Below, piece after piece: positions 1 through 9,659 of a stretch of DNA of 64,000 bases. Made by a program: the position numbers and the translations under genes. The notes under the pieces were generated by a model. That model did no database searches. It worked only from the letters and a program-made list of their open reading frames with translations, and was not told the origin of the DNA. Numbering within the stretch: position 1 is the stretch's first letter; the number at the start of each line of letters is the position of its first letter. Source of the DNA: Sphingomonadales bacterium (GTDB lineage Bacteria > Pseudomonadota > Alphaproteobacteria > Sphingomonadales > Sphingomonadaceae); the NCBI GenBank assembly GCA_004173185.1, contig SEFZ01000013.1, positions 1-64,000 on the forward strand, in the 5' to 3' direction.

Positions 1-287
1 GTCATGGCCTGCGCAACCGGCAGGGCCGGGATGGGTTCCGCCGAAACCGGATGCGGTAGCGATTCGGGCCGGCGGGCGGGGGCCAACGCGGCTTGCCTGG
101 CCTCGCGCTTGTCCAGCATCCGGCGCACGACGAACGAGAAGCCGAAGGTGATCAGCGCACCAAGGACGATCTGGATCAGCCGGTTCTTGAATCCGCCGGG
201 CAATATTTTCTCGACCGCCGCCGGGATCTGATGCTCCAGATCGCCGGGGATCAGCCGCTCGAGCAGCGTCTCTTCGCGCTCGGCCAC
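1..287 (-). CDS. Hypothetical single-pass membrane protein (3' end outside window)
   Basis: Reading from a GTG at 287-285 gives an open frame to the window edge (95 codons seen). A charged amphipathic N-terminus (VAERE, then LLERLIPGDLEHQIP) is followed by one hydrophobic segment at about residues 38-58 (LIQIVLGALITFGFSFVV) with an RRMLDKRE stop-transfer end, then a Pro/Ala-rich tail. It starts one base after the stop codon of the C13 peptidase, so the two are probably one transcript and translationally coupled. I do not recognise the family. The GTG is chosen because the frame has no better start near the upstream stop. Confidence 0.6.
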   Translation of the reverse strand, partial: MAEREETLLERLIPGDLEHQIPAAVEKILPGGFKNRLIQIVLGALITFGFSFVVRRMLDKREARQAALAPARRPESLPHPVSAEPIPALPVAQAM

Positions 288-288
288 G

Positions 289-1263
289 CTATCCGCCCTT
301 GAGCGCGTCGGTTGCCGGACGACCCACCGGCTGGGTTGCGACCTTGGGCATGCGCCCCTCAAGCGGGGTCAGCCAGGTCGGCACCTTGTCACCGATGCTG
401 ACCTGCGGGTTTGAGGGCTGGAGGTTTGCTGCGCCCTCCCACTCGCCGATCAGCGTGCGCGCTTCGTCGGAGGCCTTTTCGAGCGGCTGGGCTTTGCGCA
501 GGCCATGATTGATCAGAGCATCGCCGAAGAAGGTCCAGTCATTCTCCGCCATGCAGCCGAACGACGGGCGCTCGGACGATGCGGCAGTGAACAAGGCCGT
601 GGTGTCGCTCTTCAGCGCCGGCACGAAGATGCCCGAATAACAGGCCGAGAGGATCAACACGCGATTCTTGATGCCGAGTTCGTCGAGCAGCGCCGCCAGC
701 CGCGTGGGCGAGAGCAGGCCATAGCCATTGTCGCCATCATGATAGGCGATGCCGATCTTGGCGCCGTGGCTGGTGGTGAAGAGGACGAGGACGTCCTGTT
801 TTTTGTCCATGACCTCGGCGACGCGGGCGAGAGCGAGGGTCAGGCTGGTGAGGCTGCCATAAGGCAGTGCCGCCGCGCCATTATTGTCTGGGCCGGCGAG
901 AATGATCGTGCGCCCGACGGCGTCGTATCGGCGGCTGAGCACCTTGCCCGCCTCGCGCGCTTCGCGGCTGAACACCGGATCGCTGTCGAGCGCGGCGGAG
1001 ATGACATAGGCGTCGACCAGCGCCTTGCGCTGCGGGGCGACGGCGGCGAGCGTCTTGGTCAGGCGGCGCTGATCCTCGAGCATCGCGTTGGCGGTGCGGC
1101 CGCGCTGGAGCTCGGGTCCGCCGGCAAATGCCTCAATCCCGCTTTGCCCCGAAGTCATGCCGGGCCAGCCGACCTTATGCTCAGGCGCGCGCTCCTGTGC
1201 GGCGGCGGGGGCGGCGAGGAAAGTGGCAAGGAGGAGCAGCTCTGGAATGAAGCGACGACGCAT
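289..1263 (-). CDS. Secreted C13-family (legumain/caspase-fold) cysteine peptidase
   Basis: 324 aa with an N-terminal signal peptide ending near AAPAAAQ. The core shows the two clan CD catalytic motifs: a hydrophobic strand followed by TSHG (VLVLFTTSHGAKIG, catalytic His) and a second strand followed by SACYSG (RVLILSACYSG, catalytic Cys). These are the hallmarks of peptidase C13 (PF01650) proteins in Gram-negative bacteria. Substrate unknown; expected in the periplasm. The next gene on the same strand starts one base downstream. Divergent from the amine-oxidase pair across an AT-rich spacer (1264-1543) that must hold both promoters. Distinguishing C13 from another caspase-like family would need an HMM search. 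Confidence 0.8.
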   Translation of the reverse strand: MRRRFIPELLLLATFLAAPAAAQERAPEHKVGWPGMTSGQSGIEAFAGGPELQRGRTANAMLEDQRRLTKTLAAVAPQRKALVDAYVISAALDSDPVFSREAREAGKVLSRRYDAVGRTIILAGPDNNGAAALPYGSLTSLTLALARVAEVMDKKQDVLVLFTTSHGAKIGIAYHDGDNGYGLLSPTRLAALLDELGIKNRVLILSACYSGIFVPALKSDTTALFTAASSERPSFGCMAENDWTFFGDALINHGLRKAQPLEKASDEARTLIGEWEGAANLQPSNPQVSIGDKVPTWLTPLEGRMPKVATQPVGRPATDALKGG

Positions 1264-1543
1264 GCAGCCGGGGACCTTATCGCGAGCAAAGCACTTAAGT
1301 CCCGCGCGATGCTGAGCGAGTCAAGCGAAGTGGTGCGCCGGCATGTCCCGCAATGGCCGCCATGAAGTCCCCAACCAGCCAGCGCGGGGGGCGGGCGAAA
1401 TTGGTCTAAAAGAACCGGTATAATGGAGTGAAGATAAAGATTATTCTCCCGAATATTCTAAGTATAGGTCATTTAGGATCAAGTTAACCATACAGAATGG
1501 GCAATTTATGCTCTAATAATGTGGTCGATAGAAGGAGGGCGTC

Positions 1544-2185
1544 ATGAAGAAGATGCGCTACGAGTTCGCCACAATATCTCTGCTTATCCTCTTAAATGTC
1601 CCGGTGATGGCGCAGCCCGTCACGCGCCCGTCTGCGCAATCGGCGTCGGAGGACGTTCCCGACGCTGTCGTCAACCGGGTTCGGCTGGTCGCCGAACGCA
1701 GCGAGCGCCTCAAGGCGTTTATCGCAGAGCCGCGATCGGTGTTTATCGGCGTCGATCTGATACGCAGCAAAGGCGAGGGGGATCGCGAACCGCCACCGCT
1801 CTACCGCGCGCGGCATTACCGCTATTCCGACGACGTCACGGTCACTTCGCTGGTCGATCTCGAATCGGGGCGTGTCGTCGATCAGATCGAGATGCCGCAC
1901 GTGCCGGTGCCGCTCACGCCCGGGGAGTTCTCCGAGGCACGGGCCCTGGCGCTGCGGGACGATCGCATCGCCCCGGGGCTTCGCCAATATGGAGACCGGC
2001 TGGTGGTCGAGCCACTGATGGTGCGGACGGGGGACTCCAAGGATCCTTGGTTCGGGCAGCGCGTGGTGCGGCTGCTGTTCCGGGTTGGGCGCGATTATCT
2101 GTCCAGCCCCGTCGTCTATGTAAACCTGTCGAAGCGCGTCGTGATCCTTGAAGAGGCGCATCGCGGACACGGAGACATGCAATGA
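1544..2185 (+). CDS. Exported protein resembling the N-terminal (D2/D3) domains of copper amine oxidase
   Basis: 213 aa, preceded by a good ribosome binding site (GGAGGG). A signal peptide ends around VPVMAQP. The rest is about 185 residues of alternating strands, e.g. VTSLVDLESGRVV, then a helix with LTPGEFSEARALAL, and a last strand VVYVNLSKRVVIL. This is the pattern and size of the two cystatin-like N-terminal domains of copper amine oxidases, which have a VDL-G-V strand and a closing VDL-KVV strand. Its stop overlaps the ATG of the next gene (ATGA), whose product is the catalytic domain. I infer the two form one split amine oxidase; on its own this half would be called hypothetical. Confidence 0.6.
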   Translation: MKKMRYEFATISLLILLNVPVMAQPVTRPSAQSASEDVPDAVVNRVRLVAERSERLKAFIAEPRSVFIGVDLIRSKGEGDREPPPLYRARHYRYSDDVTVTSLVDLESGRVVDQIEMPHVPVPLTPGEFSEARALALRDDRIAPGLRQYGDRLVVEPLMVRTGDSKDPWFGQRVVRLLFRVGRDYLSSPVVYVNLSKRVVILEEAHRGHGDMQ

Positions 2186-3312
2186 TCGCTCGCCTTCTCG
2201 CCGCGACCGCGGCCGCCGCCTTGCTGCCGATCACCGCACTGGCCCAATCGGCGCCGTGCCCGGTCTTCAACGCCCCCACCGGCCAGCCCGGAATGGTCGA
2301 GCAGACCTTCCCCGCCTCGCCGAGCCCCGGTGCGCCGGCGGTGACCTGGCGCGTGCGTTTCGCGCACGCCACCGGCAAGGGACTCTACATCACCGGGGCG
2401 TGGATCCGCACCGCACCGGGCGAACCGTTCCGCAAAGTATTGTACGATGCGCGGCTCGCCGACATCTTCGTGCCCTATGAGGAAGGCTCGCCGCGCTTCT
2501 ACGATCTCACCAACTTCAACTTTCCGATCGTCGGCGCGACCGCAGCCGATGCCGGGCCGTGCGGAAAGATCATCGATGGCAAGGTCATCCACGAAGTCGC
2601 CGGCTACGGCGTGATGTGGAAGGACGATAGCGCGGTGCGTCACGGCCAGGAAATGGTGCTGTGGGCGACGCTCGATTCGGCCAATTACAATTACGTGATG
2701 CGCTACGGCTTTCGCGACGACGGCACGATCACGCTGCGGCTGGGCGCGACGTCACGCAACCTGCCGGGCATGGAGAAGATGGGGCACATGCACGATGGCC
2801 TGTGGCGCATCGATATGGATTTGAACGGCGCACCCAACGACAGCGTCTATACCTATGAACATATTGAGACGACGGCGTCGAACGTCGCCACGGATACCTT
2901 CACGCCCTATTCCGGCGGAGTCGAAGGCTCGCTGGACGTGGTGCCCGAGCGCTTTACCGAAGTGGTGGTGCGCGATGTCGCCACCAGCACGCCGGGCACG
3001 CCGATCAGCTACGAATTCCGCCCCTTCCGCAATGGCGCGCCGCGCCACAAAGAGGGTTTCGCCCATCATGATTTCTGGGTGACCCGGTATCGAAGCAACG
3101 AGATGCTCTACCAATTCCCCCAGCAGGTGAACGGCGAATCGATCATGAACAACGATGTGGTCGTTTGGCACATGGCCGGTGCCCGCCACGATCCGCGCAA
3201 CGAGGACGGCTTCTTCCAGGGCAATGTGTGGAACGGCGTGGCGCTGATCATGTGGAGCGGGATCGATTTGCGTCCGCGCAACCTGTTCACGCGGACGCCG
3301 TTATTTCCCTGA
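2182..3312 (+). CDS. Copper amine oxidase-like catalytic domain, separately exported
   Basis: 376 aa with its own signal peptide (cleavage near ITALAQS). It matches the catalytic D4 domain of copper/TPQ amine oxidases in order: LADIFVPYEEGSPRFYD (putative catalytic Asp108), VIHEVAGYGVMWK, then ANYNY (TPQ-precursor position Tyr169) followed by FRDDGTITLRLGAT, the copper ligand pair H-M-H at 202-204 followed by DMDLNG, and VVVWHMAGARHDPRNED with the third copper His336, ending PRNLFTRTP. The TPQ consensus T-x-x-N-Y-D/E reads D-S-A-N-Y-N here, so the flanks are unusual. It would oxidise primary amines to aldehydes with ammonia and H2O2 in the periplasm. Substrate unknown. It is coupled by a 4-base overlap to the upstream N-terminal half. 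Confidence 0.75.
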   Translation: MIARLLAATAAAALLPITALAQSAPCPVFNAPTGQPGMVEQTFPASPSPGAPAVTWRVRFAHATGKGLYITGAWIRTAPGEPFRKVLYDARLADIFVPYEEGSPRFYDLTNFNFPIVGATAADAGPCGKIIDGKVIHEVAGYGVMWKDDSAVRHGQEMVLWATLDSANYNYVMRYGFRDDGTITLRLGATSRNLPGMEKMGHMHDGLWRIDMDLNGAPNDSVYTYEHIETTASNVATDTFTPYSGGVEGSLDVVPERFTEVVVRDVATSTPGTPISYEFRPFRNGAPRHKEGFAHHDFWVTRYRSNEMLYQFPQQVNGESIMNNDVVVWHMAGARHDPRNEDGFFQGNVWNGVALIMWSGIDLRPRNLFTRTPLFP

Positions 3313-3328
3313 GCGGAGTCGCCCGCTT

Positions 3329-5134
3329 TTAGTAAACCCGCTTCTTCGGCTTGATATACTCGATCGCGTCGGTGAGCGTGTAATCATGCACCGGGCGGTA
3401 ATCGATCGCTACCGATCCGCCCTTGCCGCCCCAGCCATCGAAGGTGGCGACCGTGTGCTTCATCCACTCCTCGTCATGACGATCCGGGAAATCCTCGTGC
3501 ATATGGGCTCCGCGCGATTCCTTGCGGTTCGCGGCGCATTCCATCGTGACGACGGCCTGGCTGATGAGGTTGTCCAGCTCAAGGGTCTCGACCAGATCGG
3601 TGTTCCAGATCAGCGAGCGATCGGTGACGCCGACGTCCTGGAAGCTTTGATAGACCTTGCCGATCTTCTCGACGCCCTCGGCCAGCAGCGCGCTGTCGCG
3701 GAACACGGCGCAGTTGCGCTGCATCGTCTTCTGCATGTCCAGGCGGATTTCCGCGGTGGGCTTGGCGCCCTTGGCGTTGCGGAAATAGTCGAGGCGGGTG
3801 AGCGAATATTCCTCGGAATTGGCCGGAAGTGCGTTGTGCGGCGTGCCGGGCTTGAGGATTTCCTTAAGCCGCAGGCCGGTTGCGCGGCCGAACACGACGA
3901 GATCGATCAGCGAGTTCGAGCCGAGACGGTTGGCGCCATGGACCGAGACGCAGGCCGCTTCGCCGACTGCGAACAGGCCGGGGATCACGCTATCCGGATT
4001 GCCGTCCTGATTGCGGACGACTTCGCCGTGATAGTTCGTGGGGATACCGCCCATATTATAATGGACGGTCGGCACCACCGGCAGTGGCTGGCGAGTCAGA
4101 TCGACGTTCGCAAAGATCTTGCCGGTCTCGGTGATGCCCGGCAGGCGCTCGGCGAGGATCTTGGGATCGATATGGTTGAGGTGAAGGAAGATATGATCCT
4201 TCTCCTTGCCCACACCGCGACCTTCGCGGATTTCCATCGCCATCGAGCGTGAAACTACGTCGCGCGAGGCGAGGTCCTTCGCCGACGGGGCATAGCGCTC
4301 CATGAAGCGCTCGCCTTCGGAATTGGTGAGGTAGCCGCCTTCACCGCGTGCGCCTTCGGTGATCAGGACGCCCGCGCCGTAAATGCCGGTCGGGTGGAAC
4401 TGGACGAACTCCATGTCCTGCAGCGCGATGCCCGCGCGCAGGGCCATGCCGTTGCCGTCACCGGTGCAGGTGTGCGCCGAAGTTGCCGACTGATAGATGC
4501 GGCCGCCGCCGCCGGTGGCGAGCACCACGGCATGCGAACGGAAACGGTGGATCGAGCCGTCTTCCATGCAGAGCGCGATCACGCCCCGGCACTGGCCATT
4601 TTCCATGATCAGATCGAGCGCGAAATACTCGACATAGAAGTCCGCGTCATATTTCAGGCTCTGCTGATACAGGGCGTGGAGCATGGCGTGGCCGGTGCGA
4701 TCCGCCGCGGCGCAGGTGCGCTGCACGGGGGGGCCTTCGCCCATATTCTGCATATGGCCGCCGAACGGGCGCTGATAGATGGTGCCATTGGCGTTGCGGC
4801 TGAACGGCACGCCGGCATGCTCTAGCTCATAGACTGCGGCCGGAGCCTCGCGGACCATATATTCGATCGCGTCCTGATCGCCGAGCCAGTCCGAACCCTT
4901 GACGGTGTCGTACATGTGCCACGACCAGTGATCGGGCGAGTTGTTGCCGAGCGAAGCGGCGATGCCGCCCTGTGCCGCCACGGTGTGGCTGCGAGTCGGG
5001 AACACCTTGGTGATGCACGCGGTCTTGAGGCCCGCTTCGGCGCAGCCCATCGTGGCGCGAAGGCCCGAGCCGCCAGCGCCGACAACAACGGCATCATAGG
5101 TGTGGTCGATGATTTTATAAGCGGCCGTGGCCAT
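3329..5134 (-). CDS. sdhA: Succinate dehydrogenase flavoprotein subunit
   Basis: 601 aa, standard length. N-terminal Rossmann FAD motif [12 protein letters not shown] and the covalent FAD-attachment region [10 protein letters not shown]. Substrate-binding elements include [11 protein letters not shown], the [13 protein letters not shown] block and [18 protein letters not shown], all typical of SdhA. It oxidises succinate to fumarate on the cytoplasmic side of complex II. Its ATG overlaps the sdhD stop by one base, so it is the third gene of sdhC-sdhD-sdhA. The next gene downstream is convergent, so the iron-sulfur subunit gene sdhB is not in this operon. Confidence 0.97.
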   Translation of the reverse strand: MATAAYKIIDHTYDAVVVGAGGSGLRATMGCAEAGLKTACITKVFPTRSHTVAAQGGIAASLGNNSPDHWSWHMYDTVKGSDWLGDQDAIEYMVREAPAAVYELEHAGVPFSRNANGTIYQRPFGGHMQNMGEGPPVQRTCAAADRTGHAMLHALYQQSLKYDADFYVEYFALDLIMENGQCRGVIALCMEDGSIHRFRSHAVVLATGGGGRIYQSATSAHTCTGDGNGMALRAGIALQDMEFVQFHPTGIYGAGVLITEGARGEGGYLTNSEGERFMERYAPSAKDLASRDVVSRSMAMEIREGRGVGKEKDHIFLHLNHIDPKILAERLPGITETGKIFANVDLTRQPLPVVPTVHYNMGGIPTNYHGEVVRNQDGNPDSVIPGLFAVGEAACVSVHGANRLGSNSLIDLVVFGRATGLRLKEILKPGTPHNALPANSEEYSLTRLDYFRNAKGAKPTAEIRLDMQKTMQRNCAVFRDSALLAEGVEKIGKVYQSFQDVGVTDRSLIWNTDLVETLELDNLISQAVVTMECAANRKESRGAHMHEDFPDRHDEEWMKHTVATFDGWGGKGGSVAIDYRPVHDYTLTDAIEYIKPKKRVY

Positions 5135-5520
5135 CAGATCGCTCCGGCAGTGAACGCAGTCTTCAGGATCGCGAAGATCGCGGTTGTCCCGGCTGCGATA
5201 GTGAAGAAGTTGAGCGCGACGATCGCGACGATGCGCGTCTCGTCATGCTGGTAATCCTCGATCACCACCTGAAGCCCCAGGCGGAAATGATAGAAGGTGG
5301 AAAGGACGAGGAGGATCAGCGGGACGGCGACGATGGTCTGCCCGGCCCAGCTATGGATCGTATCCCAATCATAGGCCGGCAGCATCGCGATGCTGAGCAC
5401 GAACCAGAGAACGAGGATCAGATTGGAGCCGGCGGTCAGGCGCTGGTGCCACCAGTGATGCGCACCTTCATGCGCCGAGCCGAGCCCGCGGACGCGGCCG
5501 ATATTGGTGCCATCACCCAT
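5134..5520 (-). CDS. sdhD: Succinate dehydrogenase hydrophobic membrane anchor subunit
   Basis: 128 aa with the expected three membrane segments (around [30 protein letters not shown], and [15 protein letters not shown]). The N-terminal [17 protein letters not shown] is the characteristic SdhD start in alphaproteobacteria. It anchors SdhAB to the inner membrane and helps form the ubiquinone and haem b site with SdhC. It overlaps sdhC by eight bases upstream and sdhA by one base downstream. Confidence 0.93.
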   Translation of the reverse strand: MGDGTNIGRVRGLGSAHEGAHHWWHQRLTAGSNLILVLWFVLSIAMLPAYDWDTIHSWAGQTIVAVPLILLVLSTFYHFRLGLQVVIEDYQHDETRIVAIVALNFFTIAAGTTAIFAILKTAFTAGAI

Positions 5521-5935
5521 TGCTCTTCTCCACGATCCAGAGCCAGAAGCCCGCCGTTGCGACGATCGAGACGATGAACGTCGCGATCGCGGTCTGCTTG
5601 TTGCCCTTCAGCTCGAAATTGGCGCCCTGATCGAGGAACAGATGCCGCACGCCGGATGCCATGTGCTGGAAGAAAGCCCAGGTGAGGCCGACGCCGATGA
5701 TCCAGCCGACGACGTTCAGCGCGCCATCGCTATAGGTGAACACGTCGAGAAACGCCGAATACGCCGCCGGTCCCGCTGCCGTGGCGGTCAGCCACCAGAC
5801 GAACAGGATCGTGCCGACCGTCGCCATGCCGCTGCCAAGAGCGCGGTGGACGATCGAGACCGCCATGCCGGGGCCCCACTTCCAGATGGTAAGATGGGGC
5901 GACAAGGGTCGCGAAGGTTTGCTGACGTCGGCCAA
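5513..5935 (-). CDS. sdhC: Succinate dehydrogenase cytochrome b556 subunit
   Basis: 140 aa. Starts [20 protein letters not shown], the conserved SdhC N-terminus with the quinone-site region. Three transmembrane helices follow, with [14 protein letters not shown] carrying the axial haem b histidine (GVRHL). First gene of the sdhCDA operon. Its promoter must lie in the 168-base spacer shared with the divergent chemoreceptor gene. Confidence 0.95.
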   Translation of the reverse strand: MADVSKPSRPLSPHLTIWKWGPGMAVSIVHRALGSGMATVGTILFVWWLTATAAGPAAYSAFLDVFTYSDGALNVVGWIIGVGLTWAFFQHMASGVRHLFLDQGANFELKGNKQTAIATFIVSIVATAGFWLWIVEKSNG

Positions 5936-6103
5936 AATGGCGTTCCTTTCGGGCGTGTTGCCGCTTCCTTAGTCCGGCGCTCAGGGGATGCAAGTCGGGA
6001 TGCTTGTCAAAGCCGCTTGGCTAACCGCCTCTTAACCACTTCGGCGCATAGCTTCCGCAGTAGATCGAGTGGCTTTGCCCGCTCGTCCGACCGGGGGACC
6101 CCA

Positions 6104-7471
6104 GTGACGAATAGCGCCAACACCAGCCTGCCTGCGCCTGGCACCATGACTGCCCGCATCGATGTGCGCTCGCGCCTGCGCATTTTCGACTTTGAAGGTT
6201 CGCTGATCGCGAGCAGCCGCGAAGTGTGGAACATGCTCGAGCCCGAAATCCAGTCAGTCTCCTCTGCTTATTGGCAGCAATGGCTACGCTGCTTCGCCGA
6301 TGAGCGGAGTTGGGCGACCGACGACACGGCCAAGATGATCGAAGTCGGCGCGGTGTTCCTCAAGAATCGGTTCCTCGACACTTCGGGGAGCGCGTGGATC
6401 GAATCGATCGAGCGTTCGGTGGCGGCTGCCTATGCGGCGGACGTGCCGCCCATGGCCCTGCTTTCGATGATCAGCGCGAGCGACCGCGCTGCACTGGAAG
6501 TGCTGATGCGCCGGGTGGGCTCGGAAAATGCCAAGCTGCCCCTGCTGATTGATACGCTGATGCGACTCTCGGCACTCGAAGGCGACATCACGGTCGAGAT
6601 TTACAATATGTACCGCGAATATAGCGCGCAGACCGCACGCGACGTGCTGGCCGCCGATTTCCGCGACTCGATCGGCGCGACGGTCGAGCGGGCTTCGCGC
6701 GAAGGCGATGCACTGCGCATTCAGGCCGTCCACACTTCGGCTTCGGCGCGCGGGATGCTGGGCAAGGCTTCGGAAGTTGCCGCTGCTGCCGAGCAATCGG
6801 CGGTGGCGATGCGCGAAGCCGCTTCCACCGCAGCGGGCCTGATCCGCGCGATTGAAGACGCCCGGATGGAAGTCGAGGCCGCAGCCGAAATCGCGACTCG
6901 CGCTTCGGGGCAGGCGGGCGCTGCGGTGAGCACCAGCGAGGCGCTCTCCGATCATGCCAAGTCGATCGAATCGATCCTCGGGCTGATTCGCGACATTGCC
7001 GGCCAGACCAATTTGCTTGCGCTCAACGCGACCATCGAAGCTGCCCGTGCAGGGGATGCGGGCCGCGGCTTCGCAGTCGTGGCGCAGGAAGTGAAAAGCC
7101 TCGCCAACCAGACTGCGCGCGCGACCGACGATATCGCCGCCAAGATCGCGGCGATCCAGTCCGCGACCAAATCGACGGTCGACACCAATGTCTCGATCCG
7201 CTCGACCGTCACCGAAGTCCAGCAAAGCGCCAACCGCATCCGCAGCGCGATGGAAATCCAGGCACAGACCGTGACTGCGATCACGGCCGCAGTCGACGAG
7301 ACTGCGCTCGCCGCCGATTCCATGTCGGCGACGATCGGCGCGATCCGCGAGGATACCGAAACCGTTGCCAGTGAAATCGACCGGGTGGGTCAGGGCTTTG
7401 CTGCCCTTGATGGCCAACTCGGCAGCCTAAAGACCAGCGCCGGCGACTTTGTCGCTAAGGTCGCGGCGTAA
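6104..7471 (+). CDS. Soluble methyl-accepting chemotaxis protein (first of tandem pair)
   Basis: 455 aa from a GTG start preceded by GGGGG at good spacing; an ATG at 6146 has no ribosome binding site. No transmembrane segment. Residues about 15-170 form an all-helical sensor domain resembling a globin-coupled sensor fold. The remainder is an MCP signalling coiled coil with the hairpin tip [20 protein letters not shown] followed by [17 protein letters not shown], which contacts CheA/CheW. In the sensor helix where the second protein has FAHAAASD, this one reads AAYAADVP, so a haem-ligating His is not obvious. The signalling half is nearly identical to that of the next gene. No CheR/CheB tether pentapeptide at the C-terminus. 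Confidence 0.85.
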   Translation: MTNSANTSLPAPGTMTARIDVRSRLRIFDFEGSLIASSREVWNMLEPEIQSVSSAYWQQWLRCFADERSWATDDTAKMIEVGAVFLKNRFLDTSGSAWIESIERSVAAAYAADVPPMALLSMISASDRAALEVLMRRVGSENAKLPLLIDTLMRLSALEGDITVEIYNMYREYSAQTARDVLAADFRDSIGATVERASREGDALRIQAVHTSASARGMLGKASEVAAAAEQSAVAMREAASTAAGLIRAIEDARMEVEAAAEIATRASGQAGAAVSTSEALSDHAKSIESILGLIRDIAGQTNLLALNATIEAARAGDAGRGFAVVAQEVKSLANQTARATDDIAAKIAAIQSATKSTVDTNVSIRSTVTEVQQSANRIRSAMEIQAQTVTAITAAVDETALAADSMSATIGAIREDTETVASEIDRVGQGFAALDGQLGSLKTSAGDFVAKVAA

Positions 7472-7481
7472 GGAGATGGGA

Positions 7482-8855
7482 ATGCCAGGCGAAAAGACGC
7501 ACGCTACGGGACGCTGGGTCGATGGCCCGCGCTCGGTCGAGGCGCATCTCAAGGAATATGATTGGGATGGCATCGTCGCCTCGGGCGGCCCCGAAATCGC
7601 CATACTGCTCGAAGGGCATTATGGCGAAATCGCCCAGGCATTCTGGGATCATTATCTGTCGCTGGCGGCGACCAAGCGGCTGCGCAGCTGGGCTTCGAAC
7701 CGCGCCGAGTTTGCCGAGCAGCTCGAGAGCAGCACGCAATATGCCCGGATCAAATATGAAGCGCCTTATGGAGAGGCGTGGGTGGAAATGGCATTTGCCC
7801 ACGCTGCCGCGAGCGATCGCACGCATATCCCGCTGACCGCGACTTTCGCCGCATTGGCATTTGCGCATTCGAGAACCGTTGCGATTCTCTCCGACAAGAT
7901 CGGTGACGATCAGGCCCGACTCAAGCGGCTGTGCGACGTCGTCCAGCGGCTGTCTATGGTCGAAGCCGATTTGATGGCGACCCATCTTGGCGCGCGCGAT
8001 CAGGCTGAAGCCGGAGCGGAACGCCATGAGCGCTCAGCGCAGTTTCAGGCGAGCATCGCTGAATCGATCCAGAGCGCGACCGAAGCCGGCAATCGCATCC
8101 GTGTTCAGGCACAGGGTGCGTCGAGCTCTGCGCGCGGCATGCTCGGCAAAGCCAGCGAAGTCGCCGCCGCGGCCGAACAATCGGCGGTTGCGATGCGGGA
8201 GGCCGCTTCCACGGCGGCGGGCCTGATCCGCGCGATTGAAGACGCCCGGATGGAAGTCGAGGTTGCAGCCGAGATCGCAACGCGCGCGTCGGGGCAGGCG
8301 AGCGTCGCGGTGGGCAGCAGCGAGGCGCTGAGCGATCATGCCAAGTCGATCGAATCGATCCTCGGGCTGATCCGTGACATTGCCGGGCAGACCAATTTGC
8401 TGGCGCTCAACGCGACGATTGAAGCTGCGCGAGCAGGCGATGCCGGCCGCGGCTTCGCAGTCGTTGCGCAGGAAGTGAAATCGCTGGCCAACCAGACAGC
8501 GCGCGCGACCGACGATATCGCCGCCAAGATCGCGGCGATCCAGTCGGCAACGAAGAGCACGGTCGACACCAATGTCTCGATCCGCTCGACCGTCAACGAA
8601 GTGCAGGAAAGCGCGCACCGTATTCGCGCCGCGATGGAAATCCAGGCGCAGACGGTGACCGCCATCACCGCGGCAGTCGACGAAACTGCGCTGGCGGCCG
8701 ATTCGATGTCGGCGACGATCGGCGCGATTCGCGAGGACACCAAATCGGTGACGACCGAGATCGACACGCTTCAGCGCGACGTAACCGAAGTCGATGAAAA
8801 GCTGCATCGGCTGCGCGATGCGGCGGAAAGCTTTTCGAGCAGCGTCGCGGCATGA
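7482..8855 (+). CDS. Soluble methyl-accepting chemotaxis protein with globin-like sensor (second of tandem pair)
   Basis: 457 aa, ATG preceded by AGGAGATGGG, ten bases after the stop of the first receptor, so probably co-transcribed. No membrane segments. The sensor half (residues about 30-190) is helical and resembles protoglobin/HemAT-type sensors: a helix with [19 protein letters not shown], then [18 protein letters not shown], which holds candidate haem-ligand His residues. The C-terminal half is the MCP signalling domain, nearly residue-for-residue the same as in the upstream protein (tip [20 protein letters not shown]). Likely an aerotaxis or redox/gas receptor; the ligand is inference. 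Confidence 0.85.
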   Translation: MPGEKTHATGRWVDGPRSVEAHLKEYDWDGIVASGGPEIAILLEGHYGEIAQAFWDHYLSLAATKRLRSWASNRAEFAEQLESSTQYARIKYEAPYGEAWVEMAFAHAAASDRTHIPLTATFAALAFAHSRTVAILSDKIGDDQARLKRLCDVVQRLSMVEADLMATHLGARDQAEAGAERHERSAQFQASIAESIQSATEAGNRIRVQAQGASSSARGMLGKASEVAAAAEQSAVAMREAASTAAGLIRAIEDARMEVEVAAEIATRASGQASVAVGSSEALSDHAKSIESILGLIRDIAGQTNLLALNATIEAARAGDAGRGFAVVAQEVKSLANQTARATDDIAAKIAAIQSATKSTVDTNVSIRSTVNEVQESAHRIRAAMEIQAQTVTAITAAVDETALAADSMSATIGAIREDTKSVTTEIDTLQRDVTEVDEKLHRLRDAAESFSSSVAA

Positions 8856-8861
8856 TGTCAT

Positions 8862-8940
8862 CCCGGCGATAGCCGGGATCTCGTGCGGCAAGGACGGACT
8901 GTGGATTGCCTGAGACCCCGGCTTTCGCCGGGGTGACGGT
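8862..8940. repeat. Paired hairpin repeats (TCATCCCGGC / GCCGGGAT family)
   Basis: Two GC-rich hairpins separated by a short linker lie between the second chemoreceptor and the SDR gene: CATCCCGGC-gata-GCCGGGAT and ACCCCGGC-tttc-GCCGGGGT. The pair is itself arranged roughly as an inverted repeat. Relatives occur at 10632, 33888 and, more diverged, 51303. No T-tract, so these look like dispersed extragenic palindromes rather than classical terminators, though they may slow RNA decay or polymerase. Confidence 0.75.
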
Positions 8941-8957
8941 TGGGTTAGTGCGCTTGC

Positions 8958-9659
8958 ATGGCCACCCACATCCTACTTACCGGAAGCAGCCGCGGCATCG
9001 GCGCGGCGATTGCCGAGTCGTTCGCCAATGATGACGTCCGCCTGATCGGGCACGGCACGAAGAGCGGCATCGCCGCCGATTTCGACAAGCCCGGCGGCGC
9101 GGCGATGCTCTGGCAGAAAGCGCTCGATGCGCTGGATGGGCGCATCGACGTTCTCGTCAACAATGCCGGCGTGTTCGAGAGCAATCCGATCGACATCGAC
9201 CATGACGATTGGGTCAGCGGCTGGGAGCGGACGATGCGCATCAACCTGACCGCCTCCGCCGAGCTTTGCCGTCTCGCCATCCGCCACTGGCAAGCGGACA
9301 ATCGCGGTGGCCGCATCGTCAACATCGCCAGCCGCGCTGCGTATCGTGGCGATTCGCCTGCGCACTGGCATTATGCTGCGTCCAAGGCGGGCATGGTCGG
9401 CATGACCAAGAGCATCGCGCGCGGCTATGCATCCGAGGAAATCCTGGCCTTTGCGGTCTGCCCGGGCTTCACGATGACCGGCATGGCCGAGGATTATGTC
9501 GCGAGCCGCGGCGGCGACAAATTGCTGGCGGACATTCCCTTGGGTCGCGTTGCCGAGGCTTCCGAAGTCGCGGTGCTGGCGCGCTTCTGTGCATTGGAAG
9601 CGCCGCCTTCGATGACCGGCGCGGTGCTTGACGTAAACGGTGCGAGTTATGTGCGATGA
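8958..9659 (+). CDS. SDR-family NAD(P)-dependent oxidoreductase
   Basis: 233 aa, a classical short-chain dehydrogenase. N-terminal TGSSRGIGAAI nucleotide-binding motif, NNAGV at about residue 65, NIAS catalytic Ser region, and YAASKAG (Tyr-x-x-x-Lys). C-terminal CPGFTMTGMAEDY and NGASYV as in 3-oxoacyl-ACP reductase-like SDRs. Substrate not predictable. Its stop overlaps the prmA start (ATGA), implying coupled translation, although the two functions are not obviously linked. Confidence 0.88.
   Translation: MATHILLTGSSRGIGAAIAESFANDDVRLIGHGTKSGIAADFDKPGGAAMLWQKALDALDGRIDVLVNNAGVFESNPIDIDHDDWVSGWERTMRINLTASAELCRLAIRHWQADNRGGRIVNIASRAAYRGDSPAHWHYAASKAGMVGMTKSIARGYASEEILAFAVCPGFTMTGMAEDYVASRGGDKLLADIPLGRVAEASEVAVLARFCALEAPPSMTGAVLDVNGASYVR

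Noticed and set aside
505..1365. A 286-codon plus-strand frame opposite the C13 peptidase
   Set aside because: The minus-strand frame has a signal peptide and both catalytic motifs; the plus-strand frame is shadow.
2182..3312. Loss of the third copper ligand in the amine oxidase-like protein
   Set aside because: At first VWNGVALIM seemed to replace a ligand His. Alignment by recalled family pattern places the ligand in the earlier TH-x-P-x-x-ED segment, here ARHDPRNED, so His336 serves.
5504..6103. N-terminal extension of the first chemoreceptor into the sdhC region
   Set aside because: The extension is antisense to sdhC and has no domain. The GTG at 6104 has a proper ribosome binding site.
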